A DNA stretch of 64,000 nucleotides from Puffinus mauretanicus (Eukaryota > Chordata > Aves > Procellariiformes > Procellariidae). The position numbers and the translations under genes are program-made. The DNA lies in assembly GCA_023333565.1 (NCBI GenBank), contig JAJKFH010003627.1, positions 6,243,501-6,307,500 of the forward strand, written 5' to 3'. The stretch's first letter is position 1; each line of letters begins with the position of its first letter. A model generated the notes under the pieces. That model made no database searches and was not told where the DNA came from. It saw only the letters and a list, made by a program, of their open reading frames with translations. Below are positions 1 to 12,455 of this stretch, piece after piece.

Positions 1-977
1 AAGTTATTTCAGGACAGACTTCCCTTGGAGCAATTTGTCTCTCTGAAGTGCGTAGTTATGGGGGGAGAGAGCTGCTTGTCAGCTACCAACGCAGCAAAGG
101 CTTGAGCTTGAGTCTCGCTTGGGCTGCAGCCACGCTGGCTGGAGAGGATCCATGCATAAGGCAAAGGTGGAAATCCCCTCGGCGTCGCAGCAGAGTTCAG
201 CTTGGAAGGCATCTCCAGAGGTGTCTAGTCCAATCCATCAGTGAAAGCAGGGCCAGCTTTGAAGTTACAACCCCTCTACGTGCTCCCATGAGCATCTGAG
301 TCCATCTCAGTCCAAGTAAGCTGTATTATCTTTCAAGTACTGGATGTGTGCTAGCTCTGCGCATTTGGAGAGCAATGGGTTTGGGAGTGGTCTAAGGCAC
401 AGCTGAGCTGGCCAGGCCCAGCACCATCTCCAGCAGCGTGGCTGTACATCTGCGAGGAGGTCATCTCTGGGCTGGGGCAGCTGCAGCTGGAAGGGAGTAA
501 GTGAGCACAGCCGTCGGGACCACCCCTGCCCTCCAGGGACTGGACTTAAACCGCCAACACAGAAAGAAGACATGGAAGGAGAAAAGAGAAGTCAAGTTAA
601 CATGCACAACGTCCATGAGAGAGCTGGGAATAGAAAAAAAACAGGTTTTGGGAGTTGTGGGCCAGGAATTATCCAGTAGGCGAGGTCACTCCTCTGATGT
701 AGCACGCTCTGGCCATGCTCCTCTCCATGAACGCTGCCCTGATGTCCTGCTTCCCCATGCCCAGCTGTGCTTCAACACACAGCTTGAGGGCTTCAGCCAA
801 TGGGCCTCCAGAGAAAGAGGTGGCGTTTCTGCTGCAGAAATCCCATTTTATGCTCAAAAAGGTTCTTCTTTTTTTTGAGGGAGAGGCTAGCAAGGTTGAA
901 CAAAGAAAACGGGAGGCGTGGGAGAGCGTTACCTGGGGCAGCGCTGGGTTGGGGCTCAGCAGAAGTGGTTTCTGACG
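1..977. other. Non-coding stretch, no gene seen
   Basis: Open frames here are short, overlap on both strands and show no splice-bounded or domain-like structure. I see no recognisable repeat before the MIR-like piece at 978. Confidence 0.6.
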
Positions 978-1041
978 CTGGCCAGGTGTGGGCATGTCGC
1001 CCTGACCTCCCGTGCCTCAGTTTCCCCATCTCTAAAAGTAA
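978..1041 (+). repeat. MIR-like CORE-SINE fragment
   Basis: The stretch GCCTCAGTTTCCCCATCTCT followed by AAAAG, preceded by a GTGTGGGCATGTC-like segment, matches the well-known central part of MIR elements in forward orientation (gtgtgaccttgggcaagtc ... gcctcagtttcc-tcatctgtaaaa). Only about 60 bp can be recognised and the ends are diffuse, as expected for a very old insertion. MIRs are rare but present in birds. The identification is from memory of the consensus, not from an alignment. Confidence 0.55.
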
Positions 1042-1270
1042 CCACCCGGGTGTTAGTGCTGCGTGTGCTCACTCACGCAGCACTCGGGACCTCTTGGCTG
1101 TCCTGCAGTTCAAACCGTTGTCGGGCCCTGGGCAGCGGAGGCAAAGGGAGGATCTAATAAAATTTGGTGTTGGCTTACACTTGGCGGTTCAGCTGTCAGA
1201 GAGAGATCAGCAGCAATACAGCTGAATAAAGGCATGGGCAGGAGTTTCCCTCCATGAGGAACAGCTTTGG

Positions 1271-1296
1271 GCTAGGGTGCAGCGCTAGGGTGCAGC
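1271..1296 (+). repeat. Exact 13-bp tandem duplication
   Basis: The unit GCTAGGGTGCAGC occurs twice back to back (1271-1283 and 1284-1296) without mismatch. It is probably a small replication-slippage product. Confidence 0.9.
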
Positions 1297-3091
1297 AGGG
1301 GCGACCGATGTTCCTGCAAGTGGAGAGGAGAGGACACGTTTCTGCTGGTCAGTGCTATGCTGGCTGTCTTGGGGAGGGCAGGTTTGTGCCTCCAGTGCCA
1401 TTTGCAGCAGAGCCTGCGTGTTTCTTTTCCGTAATGGGGACAGACCACTGCAATGCACACATTTTGTCAGGCTGTCACTATCTGATCAGAGCAAGAACCA
1501 TCTCTGCTGGAAGCGCTTCCCTCATCCCCGTATGCTTCTGCTGTTGTCCCTAAACACAAGTGACACCTGGGACTACATGGGGTGGCCGCAGTCAGAAGAG
1601 AAAGTCCCTTGTCCCTGAAATCTGATAGCACGTTATCAGGCACACTGATAGAAAACCTTCAATATTACCAGGAGACTGGAGACATGAGGCACAGGTCATC
1701 TACAGGGAGAGAAAATGGTAATATAGGTGGTTAGGGGGGTTGATTTATTTTTTCCTAGCCATGTACTGCTTTTCTGAAATGTATATTCTGCCCTGGGAGC
1801 AGCGTTCACGCGAGCCCTTTCTGTAGCTGCGCTCTGAGCATCACACTAAGCAAACACAGAAATCACTGGCGGTGCTCGGCGACCCTCGCTCCGGCTTGAC
1901 CTGCCGGGCTCAAGATCTCGTTGGTGAAAGTCTGCTATGTGTTAGCAAGTAACTGTTCAAACACAGATGCTGCCTGTGTCAAGGAGGCTTTTTGCTCAGA
2001 AAGTACAGACAAATATTGATCCTCCATTGAGCCTGGAGAGCAGGCTGGAGCAGCGCAGTGACGTGTGATAGGAGCTGAAAGAGGTCCCACAGCACAGGAA
2101 TGGAGGATACTGAAGGGCCTCTTATTTGCTGATCGGGCAAAGCTTGACGTGCGTCTAATCCCCCCGGCCAATGTGGTCACGGGGGTTTAGCTTTAACCAA
2201 TTTCTAATTAAAAGTGTTTACAGATGAGCGCTTTATTTACCCAGCATTAATTATAAAGGGCTTTACTCTAGCGGGGAGCAAACGAGTTTCCTGTCTGCTG
2301 TAGCAAAACCCTTGCTGGGAGCTCGCTTTCCCCAGAAGGTCCATAATAAAGTTATTATAACGACAGTCTTTGTGATGAGATCCTGAGCAGGTGGGGGCAG
2401 GAGAGCTGGGAGCGTTTCCACCACACATGCGCCCGCTGTCACAGGTTTAGGAGTCCTCTATTTCCATGTTTTCTGCCTGGACGCTTGCCAGTCACCATCC
2501 AAGGTCTTCTGGGTCCAGAAGTCGTTAGTTTAAACCCCGGTGTAATCACGAATTAAGTTATACATGTGTAAAATGAAAGCAGGAGGTATATTGGCTGGTT
2601 TAAGATGCTCTCTGTGGTTGAAAAAGGGCTGGGTGCGCAGGGGAGACAGGGGATCACGGCTCTGTGGGTCCGTGTGTGTCCATAATAAACAGCAGCGTGT
2701 CTCCCGGCAGCTCGAACTGAGCCAAATGCTAAGTATTTTTTCATGTTTATCTGCTTTTTTGTTTGAGTAAAACCAAGTTTTTTTCTCCATGCCATGCCCG
2801 TTTTGACAAGATTTCTCAGAAGGAGAAAAGCCAGTTGGGAGATTTTCATTGCAGAGCAATTGTGACCTTTGGTTCTGAAAAAAAAAAAGTTCATTTTAAA
2901 ATATCAACTTTAACAAATCATTCCTTTTTTAAATTATTTTCTATATATTTTACCTATATTTCTCTACTGTTTTTCCTACACATTTTACTGTGTGTTGTAA
3001 CAGCCTGTAATTCTATACACATTTGTAACGAAAAAACTTCCAGAACTGCTGTTCTTGAGAAATTTTGGTTCCTGGGAACGCAGGCTCCAAG
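1297..3091. other. Non-coding stretch, no gene seen
   Basis: No repeat family or exon is recognised. The segment from about 2.88 to 3.06 kb is AT-rich with poly(A) and poly(T) runs. Confidence 0.55.
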
Positions 3092-3169
3092 ATGTTGACA
3101 TTTCCCACACAACTTGCTGTTCTGGCAATTTTAGTGATAGCCACCACTGCGTGCAGAACTGCTAACAGG
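3092..3169 (+). CDS. Weak candidate first coding exon with signal-peptide-like sequence
   Basis: An ATG with a purine at -3 (context CCAAGATGT) opens 26 codons, which end at a GTACGT donor-like sequence (AACAGG|GTACGT). The peptide begins MLTFPTQLAV, has a hydrophobic core of L, A, V and I residues (about residues 8-18), and ends ACRTANR. That is the layout of a secretory signal peptide with a small-residue cleavage region. The exon would end in phase 0. There is no CpG-rich promoter directly upstream, and the reading frame continues past the donor, so nothing in the frame forces a splice. A 26-codon hydrophobic frame can arise by chance in AT-rich DNA. I do not recognise a protein family. 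Treat it as a hypothesis only. Confidence 0.18.
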
Positions 3170-4619
3170 GTACGTGGGAATAGGGGATCAGGTGGTAAGA
3201 GCCAGCTTCAGCCTCCTTTCTCTACAGGGATGTCTGTTGATTTATTAAATAAGGAGTTTTGTTGGACTTTTTGTCCCTTTGTCAGACTTTTTGGTGCTAT
3301 TTAAAAGTCATTCTTTAACTTGTAAATAAATGTTTTCTTTAAAATTCAGAAGAGAAACTCCAGATACCATAGCCAAGAACTGACACACAGTAAAAAAAGA
3401 GTAATTCTGTGCATTGCTTGTATACATCTATATTGAATTCAACTTTTTTTAAAAAAGCTGCCATGACATAATGCCCAGATAAAAAACCAGTTAGTTATTC
3501 CCGTGTGAGTGTAGTGTTGTGATTCAGATGGCTTTTCTTTAAAGTACTGAGGAGCATTCACCTTGAGAGAGAGAGATTCTGGTAAAGCAGCGTATTTGAT
3601 CATGCATAGCACACGCATTTTAGGAGCAGTCTGTAAATCAGATATCTTCTGCCTTGCATTTCTTTTGTACCCTATATACGATTTTGTTCTTACCATGATC
3701 GAGTACCCAGCCTTGCAATGGTTATGTTTAAGTACTCTCAATCTTACTGCAAAATATCATCCTTTAATAATATGGGAAAAGAAGGGAGGGTCCAGGAGGC
3801 ATTAAAGAACCTCATAAATCTGTGTACCGCAGATCATTTTGGCTCGCTCTACCCCAGCTGCATTTGCTACGCTGTGGACCAGTTCCTCCCCATGCCTCTC
3901 GTCCAGGAAGGATGCTTTTAGTGACGATGTCAGCTTGGGGTGAGCGTGTGGCTCTTCCTTGCTAGCACACGTCTCCCCGTGTTGCCCGGGCACACCTGGA
4001 GAGAGATGCTGGCCCGTGGTGAGAGCTCGCTGCATCTGAGATGGGGGGGCTTCGTCCAGGCTTTACTTTGCTGAGAATTTGCATAAGGCTGTATTATTCA
4101 GCTCAGCAGTTCCCCAGCGATCCTCAGGGTAAAGCTGTGTTCTAGGCTGGTGCCCTGTCTGCAATGAATATGCCTGTGAAAGCCCGATTAATGCCAAATT
4201 ATACTTAAGGGAAATCTTTACCTTCGGCTATGATATTGTAAATTATTGAATGCTGCAGAGAAAATTACCACACAGTCCTTCTAAAAATACCTGCCTCTGT
4301 CATAGTCATACAGAGCTTCAAAAGGTTTATTGAGGGGGACTGGGAGATTAATTTCCGTTAAAGATGCAATTTCCTTATTTAAAAAAAAAAATTATAATTT
4401 AAATGGTGCTGTAAAAGCTAAGTTAGAAATAAAGGGGAATCGTATGAATTCAGGGCCATGTGCTCACTGCAAAACTTGCTAGACTTGTACTATTCTAAAG
4501 CAAGCAAGCGAAGGAGGGATTAGGGACCGGTGATGGCACGCGAGACCTTTGTTTGCTCCAGTTGTGGTGCAAATGACGCACTTCATCTCTCGAAACCCAC
4601 CAGAGCCAGCGATCAGCCT
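3170..4619. other. Non-coding stretch, no gene seen
   Basis: AT-rich non-coding sequence. The part around 4.16-4.27 kb is rich in homeodomain-type TAAT motifs and could be a conserved element, but conservation cannot be judged from one sequence. Confidence 0.5.
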
Positions 4620-4990
4620 GCAAAACCAGGTGCTGTGCTGCGGTGGTGCAAGCGGTGCGCTGGAGCCGAGCGGAGCAGCTGCAGGCGTGGCGGGGGCAGT
4701 GGGCTGCACGCTCTCCGCCGGTGAGCTGGGCTGCGAGCCCAGCTTTCGGTCTGCTGCAGGATCCTCTCCGGGGTCCTGCGTTGTGTTTGTGGATGTTAAG
4801 CGGTTTAGTGCCTTTTCAGGCCTGCCCGGACAGGCTGGCCACGGGCCGCCCGCAGACGGGCTGCGGGAGGTCCTCTGCCTGCCGAGGAAGCCCCTGCGCG
4901 GGTGGCAAGTGCCCCAGCAGCAAATAGATCTCACTCGCTCCCGACCATCGCTCCGGAGCTGTGTCATCCGTGCATCTACCGCAGGGCCTT
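4620..4990. promoter_or_regulatory. Compact CpG-rich block (CpG-island-like)
   Basis: By hand count the core at about 4638-4985 holds roughly 30 CpG dinucleotides in about 350 bp, with G+C around 65 percent. The surrounding sequence is AT-richer and CpG-poor. In vertebrates such blocks usually mark unmethylated promoters, sometimes of non-coding RNAs, or enhancers. No TATA box, clear initiator or adjacent coding first exon is visible. Long open frames across it on both strands (for example 4549-4992 plus and 4816-5406 minus) are a by-product of the low stop-codon frequency in GC-rich DNA. They show no domain I recognise. Confidence 0.45.
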
Positions 4991-5137
4991 AGAAATTGCC
5001 TAAATTGCAGTGAATGGATCAGCTTTTTCTGGACAATTGCCCGTTTGGTGAAATGCGTCCCGTGAAAAATACCTCCGGTATTCCTGGCAGCAGCCGCCGG
5101 GTACCAGTATGGGTTTGGGAGTGGAGTAGTTACCAGT

Positions 5138-5179
5138 GGTGGGACTGTGCTGTGCTGTGCCCGAGGTGGGACTGTGCTG
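5138..5179 (+). repeat. Short direct repeat, 27-bp period
   Basis: GGTGGGACTGTGCTG occurs at 5138-5152 and again at 5165-5179. The spacer carries further GTGCT units. A small local duplication. Confidence 0.85.
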
Positions 5180-8100
5180 AGCACTAGTTCAGAATGGCAG
5201 GGAGCTGTTTTGCCTGGCAGGTTGTCCTCGGTAGGTACAAACCCGGTCTGTAAGGACAACAGCTCTCCATCCCACGCCGAAGGCAGGCAGGCTGGGCGCT
5301 GGCTTGGTGAGCGAGCTGGCTTCGAGCCTCTGGCTGTGGCAAGCGAGACAGTAAGCGGATGAGAAGAGGTGGTGAGAAGCACCTTCGCTTTAGGGAAGCC
5401 CTTCACGTGGCGTTAGCAATGCAGGATGCTTTAGTTTTACCTCCGTAGTAGCCGGGCATCTTGGCTTCTTCATGCGTGAGTGGGCCTCGAGTCCCCTCGT
5501 GAGCGAAAATCCCCAAACTCCAATCCCACGTCTCTTCAGCTGCTCCTTTAGACCTTTAACCTGACATGGAGGCCCTTTAGCCCATGTAGCCCTGCGGATC
5601 TTAAAGACTTACCCCACCCATTTACAGACTGTAGGTAATGATTTTGTCAGTCCTTCACTATAGGAGCTCAGTGAAAAATCGTTTCACATACAGAGCCATC
5701 GCACACCCCAAGCGTCGTCTGAGGCTAGCAGGGTTTCCTCGACCTCCTGCGCTGCCTCCCCTCCTCCCTCTCGCTCAGTACGTGATTTCATTTAAAACGA
5801 CGGTGAAAGACGTGAAAGAAGATACGCGCAGCAAGATGTAAAGCCCTCCAGTCTGTCAGCAGGCCTGGGGGGAAAAAAAAAAAGACCATCACCGGCAGGA
5901 AAATTGTAACCTGAGAATGGACAAATTCAGTATCTTCAAAATTAGAGGTTAGCTTTGGTAGGCAGAGAGAAGTTTGGATGATGGTCCAAGGTTTTATTAA
6001 CAGGAACACTCCCTGACGATGGCAGCATTGAGATCTTGGCCCCAACCAAGAACCAGGCTCCTTCGTTCTGCAAAACCAAACTGGAAATTTGAAGAGGTTC
6101 ATAATGCTTTACATTTTGACAGCACTTCTTCAATTCAGACACCATCTAGGCATTAATAAATGAGACTTCTTGACATCCTTGCTGTGAGTAGAACTACACG
6201 GCAAATGGTTTTTCCAATTTGTTGAGGTTTTGGGAAGCAAGCAAAAGAAATTTTGTTCCATGTTGGAACAAAAAAAGCAGAATTGTTTTGGGTCATTTGA
6301 AACATTTTCAATATATTCAAAGCACTTCATTCAGATTTCAACCCCTTATAATTTAATAGAAAGTAGAGTCTATTTTAAAGAAAGTAATTTTGCAGGAAGA
6401 AACCAAACTTCTCAGTGGAAGTATGGAAACAGACCATTTGAATCTTAAAAAAAAATCTCCCTGGATTTTTCCAGTAAAGAAATATTTTCATAATGACTAT
6501 GATTTTATTTTTAAACCATTTAATTAAAACAAGAGTTTTTCTAAAGAAAACTGGACATCCAGTTGATACCTTGTGTCACCTCTGTCCGTTTCTTGTCTTC
6601 CCAGGTTGTTCCCCTTCTTACCAGATCTAATTCACAACCGTGGCTAAGTTTAATCCCTTGGTTTTCTTTTTTTCCCAGGGAAACAACCTGCATAGCCACC
6701 ACAATTAAGAGGATCTGCTTAGATGTCCCTTTTCCCAGGGGACAGCTTCAGGCATTGGCCTGTGACTGTTGAAATCCCCTTGTTGGCTTCAGAATGTTTA
6801 ATGATGAAAGTTTGATGAAAACTGATGCATTTCCATGGAAATTTTCCAATTTTAACTAATTGGTATTTTCTAACAAAGAACGTTTTGTCAAAAACATTCC
6901 TGTCCAGTTTTCCTGCCTCCTACCTCAATTAGGTCTTTAAAAAACATGGACACACCAACACGTGTATAACGGGATAACAGCATTTCAATAGTCTAGTAAG
7001 GGGATGAAAATCTGAAAAAGATTAGGAGAAAACAGGGAGATGGCTATTATTTTTGAACAAAGTGGGGGGACACATTCAGAACTGCGCAGCCCTGAAGATA
7101 CAAGATCCGCACTTTTCCGTGTGCGCGTTTCTGTGCAAGCTGCCACGTTCCATCAGAGAAGTCACCCAGGTCGATGAAATTTATGAAGTTGCCCAGTGAT
7201 GGGTCTGCATTGTAAATAAAGGCAAATTAGCTGGCAGTATGTTAGCACATATTTCACTTGTGTCACGGTGTAATAATGAACCTTGTATCAAAGTCTGCAA
7301 CACCATCTGAGTTTTATATGCCCCATTTCCTACATGTTTTGAACAGTGGAACCAATTTATAACGTAATGATTTTTCCATACATAATTTCTTTCTTATGAT
7401 TTCCATAACTCGGAGTTTTTACTGTGACTAGGGCTGAAGGCAGCCTCGTAAAGGATATGAAAAGAGGGCTGGCTAAAGTGTCTCATAAAAAAATAGCTCG
7501 AGTGATTTGCTAGTGACTCTCTATGGGTTTGATCGTGCCTTGAATTTTGGACCATGCCAGGAGCCAGCAACCTGCATTTCCAACCGCCTTCGCACCGCGC
7601 AGCCTTTCACACCAGGAGCAAGGCGTTGCTGTTTGCTGGCAGGAGACGGGAGAGGGGGGATCGGTGGGCCAGGAGGAAAGGGGGAGCTTGGCTACCTTTG
7701 CTCATTCACTGGCCAACGGGGAGGAATAGAAATTTACTCCTGGTTTAAGCCAATCTGAGGGCGTGTTGGTGAACTGGTTAGAAGAGCTCAGCGCAGAGCC
7801 AGAAGCGCGAGTACGTGTCCTGGTCTCAAGCTGGACTCTGCCTCCTGTCAAAGACAAAAATAAGCTGTAAAAGCAGCTGAGCATTGAAAGGGGGTTGGAT
7901 ATGTTGTTTGCCGCGTCGCTTCGCTGGGTACTGTTAATACAGGAGCCAGATTGTCTTAATTGTGCTGGACAAATGGATGGGGCGGGGGGGAGGTGAGCGT
8001 ACCTGCTCCAGGGGAGCAAACTGTTTTCTCTGTTTGGCATCACTTTGTGAGCATCTTGGAGTCGCTGGAAACAAACCTACCGTTTTGAGGCAGGTGAGAC

Positions 8101-11100
8101 AATTTAGCTATAAAAGCTCACCTGGTGGTCAAAAGACGTCCTTTATTCTATGGAAAAAAAAATACAGAAAAGAGGGGGAAAACCCTGAACATTTGTTTCA
8201 GCTGTTTCAAGACAAAATCCTTCCAGTTTTTGTTTCCAATTGGGAATTAGTAATTTAGGAAGAGTTTTAATTTAAGCAAGGTTAGAAAATGAAAACTTTC
8301 AACACTGAAATACTTCATTTTAGGCTTGAACAACAGGTGTCATTTGACCCAAGTGAAAATTTTGCTTGTTCTAATTTCAGTGAGGCTCCCCCGTAAATCT
8401 CCTCCAAAGCTAGCCTAGGTTGAACCAAAATGCTCTTTTCATTTCCACCTGTTTCCAACAGCAAATTGAAAAAACAGTGCATTATCTGTGACTTGCAGTA
8501 TCTTCCGCTGCTGGTCCTGAGCTGATGCTGTATATCCACCGTCCTTGCACACTGCTGTGTTGAAGGGCCCCATGTATCAGGACTTTTCAAACATTGCAGG
8601 TGAGCTGCCCTACCCCATCTCGCTGTCCGTTCTCCCTGAACCCCATTCCCACGTGCAGTATAACCAAAACCCAGCAAAAGCAGCCTCTCAATCAAAGCCA
8701 CTCCCAAATGACCATTTTGCTTCGGGAACATGGCCCTGCCTCTGTCAGAGCCCTAACCTACTGTAATACCAAGGGGAACTTTTTACAGAAACATGCTTTC
8801 TTTCCCCGCCCTGGGAAGAGGTTACTTAGAGGCAGGTGCGTGGTTAGCTGGTGCGGGTCTTTTGCCCGGTGCCTCCGTCCTTGTGGAGGAGGATGCTGAG
8901 GGATGAAGTGGAAGGGGGGAGAGGCAGGTGGGGAATAGGGAACACCTGGCCTAAGAAACACCAGTTTCATAAATCTGTGACATTAAATCCTTTGATCTGT
9001 CTCCTTCATATCTCTGCGGGATCACTTCCACCATAGGCCCAAGGTCAGCTTCAGAGTTTACTTTTTTCCTCTCTTTCTTTCTTTATTTGATAAACTTCCC
9101 TACGCACAGTTAAGCTGAAAAAAAAAATTGAAGGGCACCATTTATGTCTCTGTACAACTCCCCACGTCCTGGTGACTGTATATCAGAAGTGTATCCTGCC
9201 AGTACTGCGACCTAATCTTGTCACAGGCAGAAGTTAAGAAACTGTCCGTTCAACACATCAGATGATGCAGGTCTTGCCCACGCTAACAAGTATCACAGAA
9301 AACAAAATAACCGGGTGGCCGACAAGAACACATAAATATTGCTTCCTATCGCTTTCCCCATTTTTAATTTCCCAAGTTTCCTTTTGGAAAAGGGCAGACC
9401 TTTATTCAGGTTATGGCTATTAGATTGCTTATTCAATTAGGGAGAAATGACATGTTGATAGGAACCACGTTTTGGGCATGGATGCGGTTGCACAGTGATG
9501 GCAATCTGCTCTGGAAGCCACTGGAGTTTCGGTTCTGCCCGAGTGCGTCTGAAGCCCCTATAGATCCCATGTGACGTGTGAGTAAAAGCAAAACTGCCTA
9601 AGAGAAAATAACAGGGTCTTAAGTAATCTCCTCTGCTGTGTTTAGAAATTGATGTGGGCAGCACGGCTGTATGAACCAGGCGTTCCTCCTAATCGATACA
9701 TCTGCCAGATGCTAATGACGTCCTTTTCCGAGAAATGTGTTACTTTTAATCCAGAGAAATTAGTATTGTGGGTTCACGCCACGTGACTTTTGTCTCAGCT
9801 GGATAAATAGCATGAATCACTTTCCCCTTTCAAAGCCTCTCAGCCGCTCAGCTCCAAATACCCATTTAATCTGACTTTATAAGTTAATAAATCACTCACG
9901 ATAATTAAGCATTAGCTCCATTTGCCAGCAGAGCACTGGGGAAGGCAAGTGGGTTGGTGCAGTCCTGCGTCTTATAAATCTTTTTGCACCAGAACTATCC
10001 TTCCCGGGTGCTTGGAGCCTGGCGCTGCCGTGCTTGCTGGGGTTAGGATGTGGTCGTTTGTAAGCTGTGACTGGCTGCCAAGGGAGGGTGTCCCCTCCTG
10101 GGGATTAGCAACAGCTGTGGCCCTTTGCAGGGTGAAGAGCAGGTCCCCGAGTGTGCTGAAGGGGGGAAAGCTCTGGGCTCCAGTGTTTGCTGCTCACAGA
10201 GGTGCCTGGAAGCCTAGCTTAGGCTTAAAGGTGGGAAGAAAGGGGACTGTATCTCACCTGATTTCAGCCATTTAGGAGCTAATACAGTTGAAATAGCTTC
10301 CTCAGCGGGCAGTGAAAAGGAGGAGACACATATAGTCTACATACCTAAGGCACGTTGAGGGTGTGTTGGCTTTTTGCTGAATGGAGGTAGGGCCTGGATA
10401 GCTAACCCCGTGTGCCCGTGTTGTGTTTATGCAGAGCTAAGCTGGGGTCATCTACCCGCGATTCAAAACCGCTCCTGCCTGGCAGCGTGGGTGTGCTCGG
10501 GAAGCGGCTGTGCGGGTTCATGTCTTTCGTAGCTATCCCAGTCTGAAGTCGAGATGCATGTGCAGAGCCACTCTGAAGCTCTGTAGTACACAGCCAGGTT
10601 TATCTGGGTACCTGAGCTGCTATGATCTCCAGATTTGCCTTCTATATTTTGGAGAAAATGGTATGAATATGTCTTTTACAGGCAAGCCATGCATACCTTG
10701 AGCTCTGGTTGTAGCCGCCGGCTCAGTGTCAAACATCACTTGACCGTCGGTGGCTCTTTGCCTTCTCTTATCCTGCAGTTGCTGCATCTTTGGCCACAGG
10801 TTTTTGAAAGGGACCATAACCTGGCCTTGAACTCTACCCTCTCCATTAATATGATGGTCTGTACTAGTTAGCATTGGGCAATTGATGATTCGTTTATCAG
10901 AGATGCTGAGCACCCTGCTTCGCCCTGAGTTCTGAAGACTCAAAGCTGTAACTGTGGCCACAGTGGCTTGTGCCTCTGGATTGGTGTCTGCCTCTCACCT
11001 CCAGCCCCGAAAGCTGTAGGTGCAAAATCGTAGGTCACTTTTCTGTCCCAAACCTTTTCCCTTGATATCATAACCCCCTCGCTCCTACCCCACGCTTTTT

Positions 11101-12341
11101 GGCTTTGCTATGAGCAGAGATTTATACACAGGAGATGGAGAATATGACATTTTGTTTGTGCCTCTGTGTATGTGTAATATCTTTAATATGAAACTAGTTG
11201 CCACTTAATTATACAGGCTAAAGACCTCCATTCAGTGTATTGTATACAATTTATGAGTCTCAGGTCTCCCAGACACGCATTACAGCCGTGTGGCAACACC
11301 CAGGTGACTAACATTCCTTTTTAATTTAATTTCCTTACATAAATAGCTTCATTAAGGATCAGTTATTTGGGCAGGGAAAATACTGTTTGAATAGGTCAGA
11401 CTAAGCCGTTGAATTTAGGACCCTGCTACTGTTACAGCTGAGGGCAGCAGCAGACCTCAGCATCACCCTCCTGTTCAACAGTTTGCTTTCACCTTTAGAC
11501 TGGGAATCTCTCTGGTGAAGGTGATGGACATATTTTAGAGTTAATTCAATGTGCAAGGTAGGATTGGAGCTTTTATGGGGGCAATGCTAAGGAGGATGTT
11601 TTCAATCTAGTGGTTAAGGTCGACCCTTTTGCTGGGATTTCCAATTTGTTCATTTCTCTCTCTTTGATAAAAAGAGGTTCCGTTGCTTGCTAAATCGGTT
11701 CACACAGCACTTAGAAAATCGATTCCCATCTTTAAGCCTCTAGTTTTACATCTGGAAACAAATGGAAATCAATGAGACGTTGGGAAGCTGCTGACGGTCA
11801 TCTCTAGGCACCGCTGTGCTGCCCTCTGCAAGCCTGGGGTGCGGATGCCTCAGGGCTCACGGGGCTCAGGTCCCAGGCTGCAGGCAATGAAGGGGAGGGA
11901 GGAGCACTGGAAATGGGCTGAACAGGGAGGTATCTTTTCATTCCCTGCCCACAGATTTGCAGTGTTTACACTGCATAGCTGCTGTCAAAATATCTGCTCA
12001 GTCTGCAAAGGCAGATTAAACCAAAATTCCTAACTGATCATGGAAAAATTATCTTCAGGCTCTTATATTAGGGAGTTTTTCCCTGATACCACATTAACTT
12101 ACCCCTTTCACATGAGCAGAAATACACTTCATGTATCAAATTAACGTAAAGATCACTTTCAGAGGTAGCCAAGATTTTTTTACCCCCAGAAACGCAACCT
12201 CATTGCAAGCCTCCAGGCTTCCCGCTCCTGCCAAAATTGCAAAACATTTCCAGGAAGGTGAATTTTGCTGATGGTTTTGGCATTTCCAGGCTATCTCCAC
12301 AAGATTGTACTGTTAAAAGTATATTCTGGGAACGCGGGAAA
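5180..12341. other. Long non-coding stretch, no gene seen
   Basis: I found no interspersed repeat and no convincing exon over about 7 kb. A segment at about 9.69-9.91 kb has the look of a conserved regulatory element: TAAT-type motifs, a GCCACGTGAC E-box at 9778-9787 and a TTAATAAATCACTC stretch. This is impression only. Confidence 0.5.
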
Positions 12342-12455
12342 ATGGGAGGAAGGTTGGACATTTACATAGCTCTGCTCACTTACGTGAGCGTAATGTTTGT
12401 AAGTGGTATAAACGCTCTTTGTCCAGGATATAAGCCAAATCCTAACTGTCTACAG
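12342..12455 (+). CDS. Weak candidate first coding exon with signal-peptide-like sequence
   Basis: An ATG in a favourable context (GAAAATGGG, purine at -3 and G at +4) opens 38 codons that end at CAG|GTAGGA, a good donor. The peptide starts MGGRLDIYIALLTYV and continues with hydrophobic residues to about residue 21. It then reads GINALCPGYKPNPNCLQ, so a signal peptidase site after INA would fit, followed by a Cys- and Pro-containing mature start. The exon would end in phase 0, like the 3.09-kb candidate. No acceptor-bounded next exon nearby matches it, and I do not recognise the protein. The frame is also open upstream to about 12237. Chance occurrence is quite possible. Confidence 0.22.

Noticed and set aside
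4816..5406. 196-codon minus-strand frame over the CpG-rich block
   Set aside because: GC-rich DNA has few stop codons. Long frames exist on both strands here, and none has a domain or natural-looking composition.
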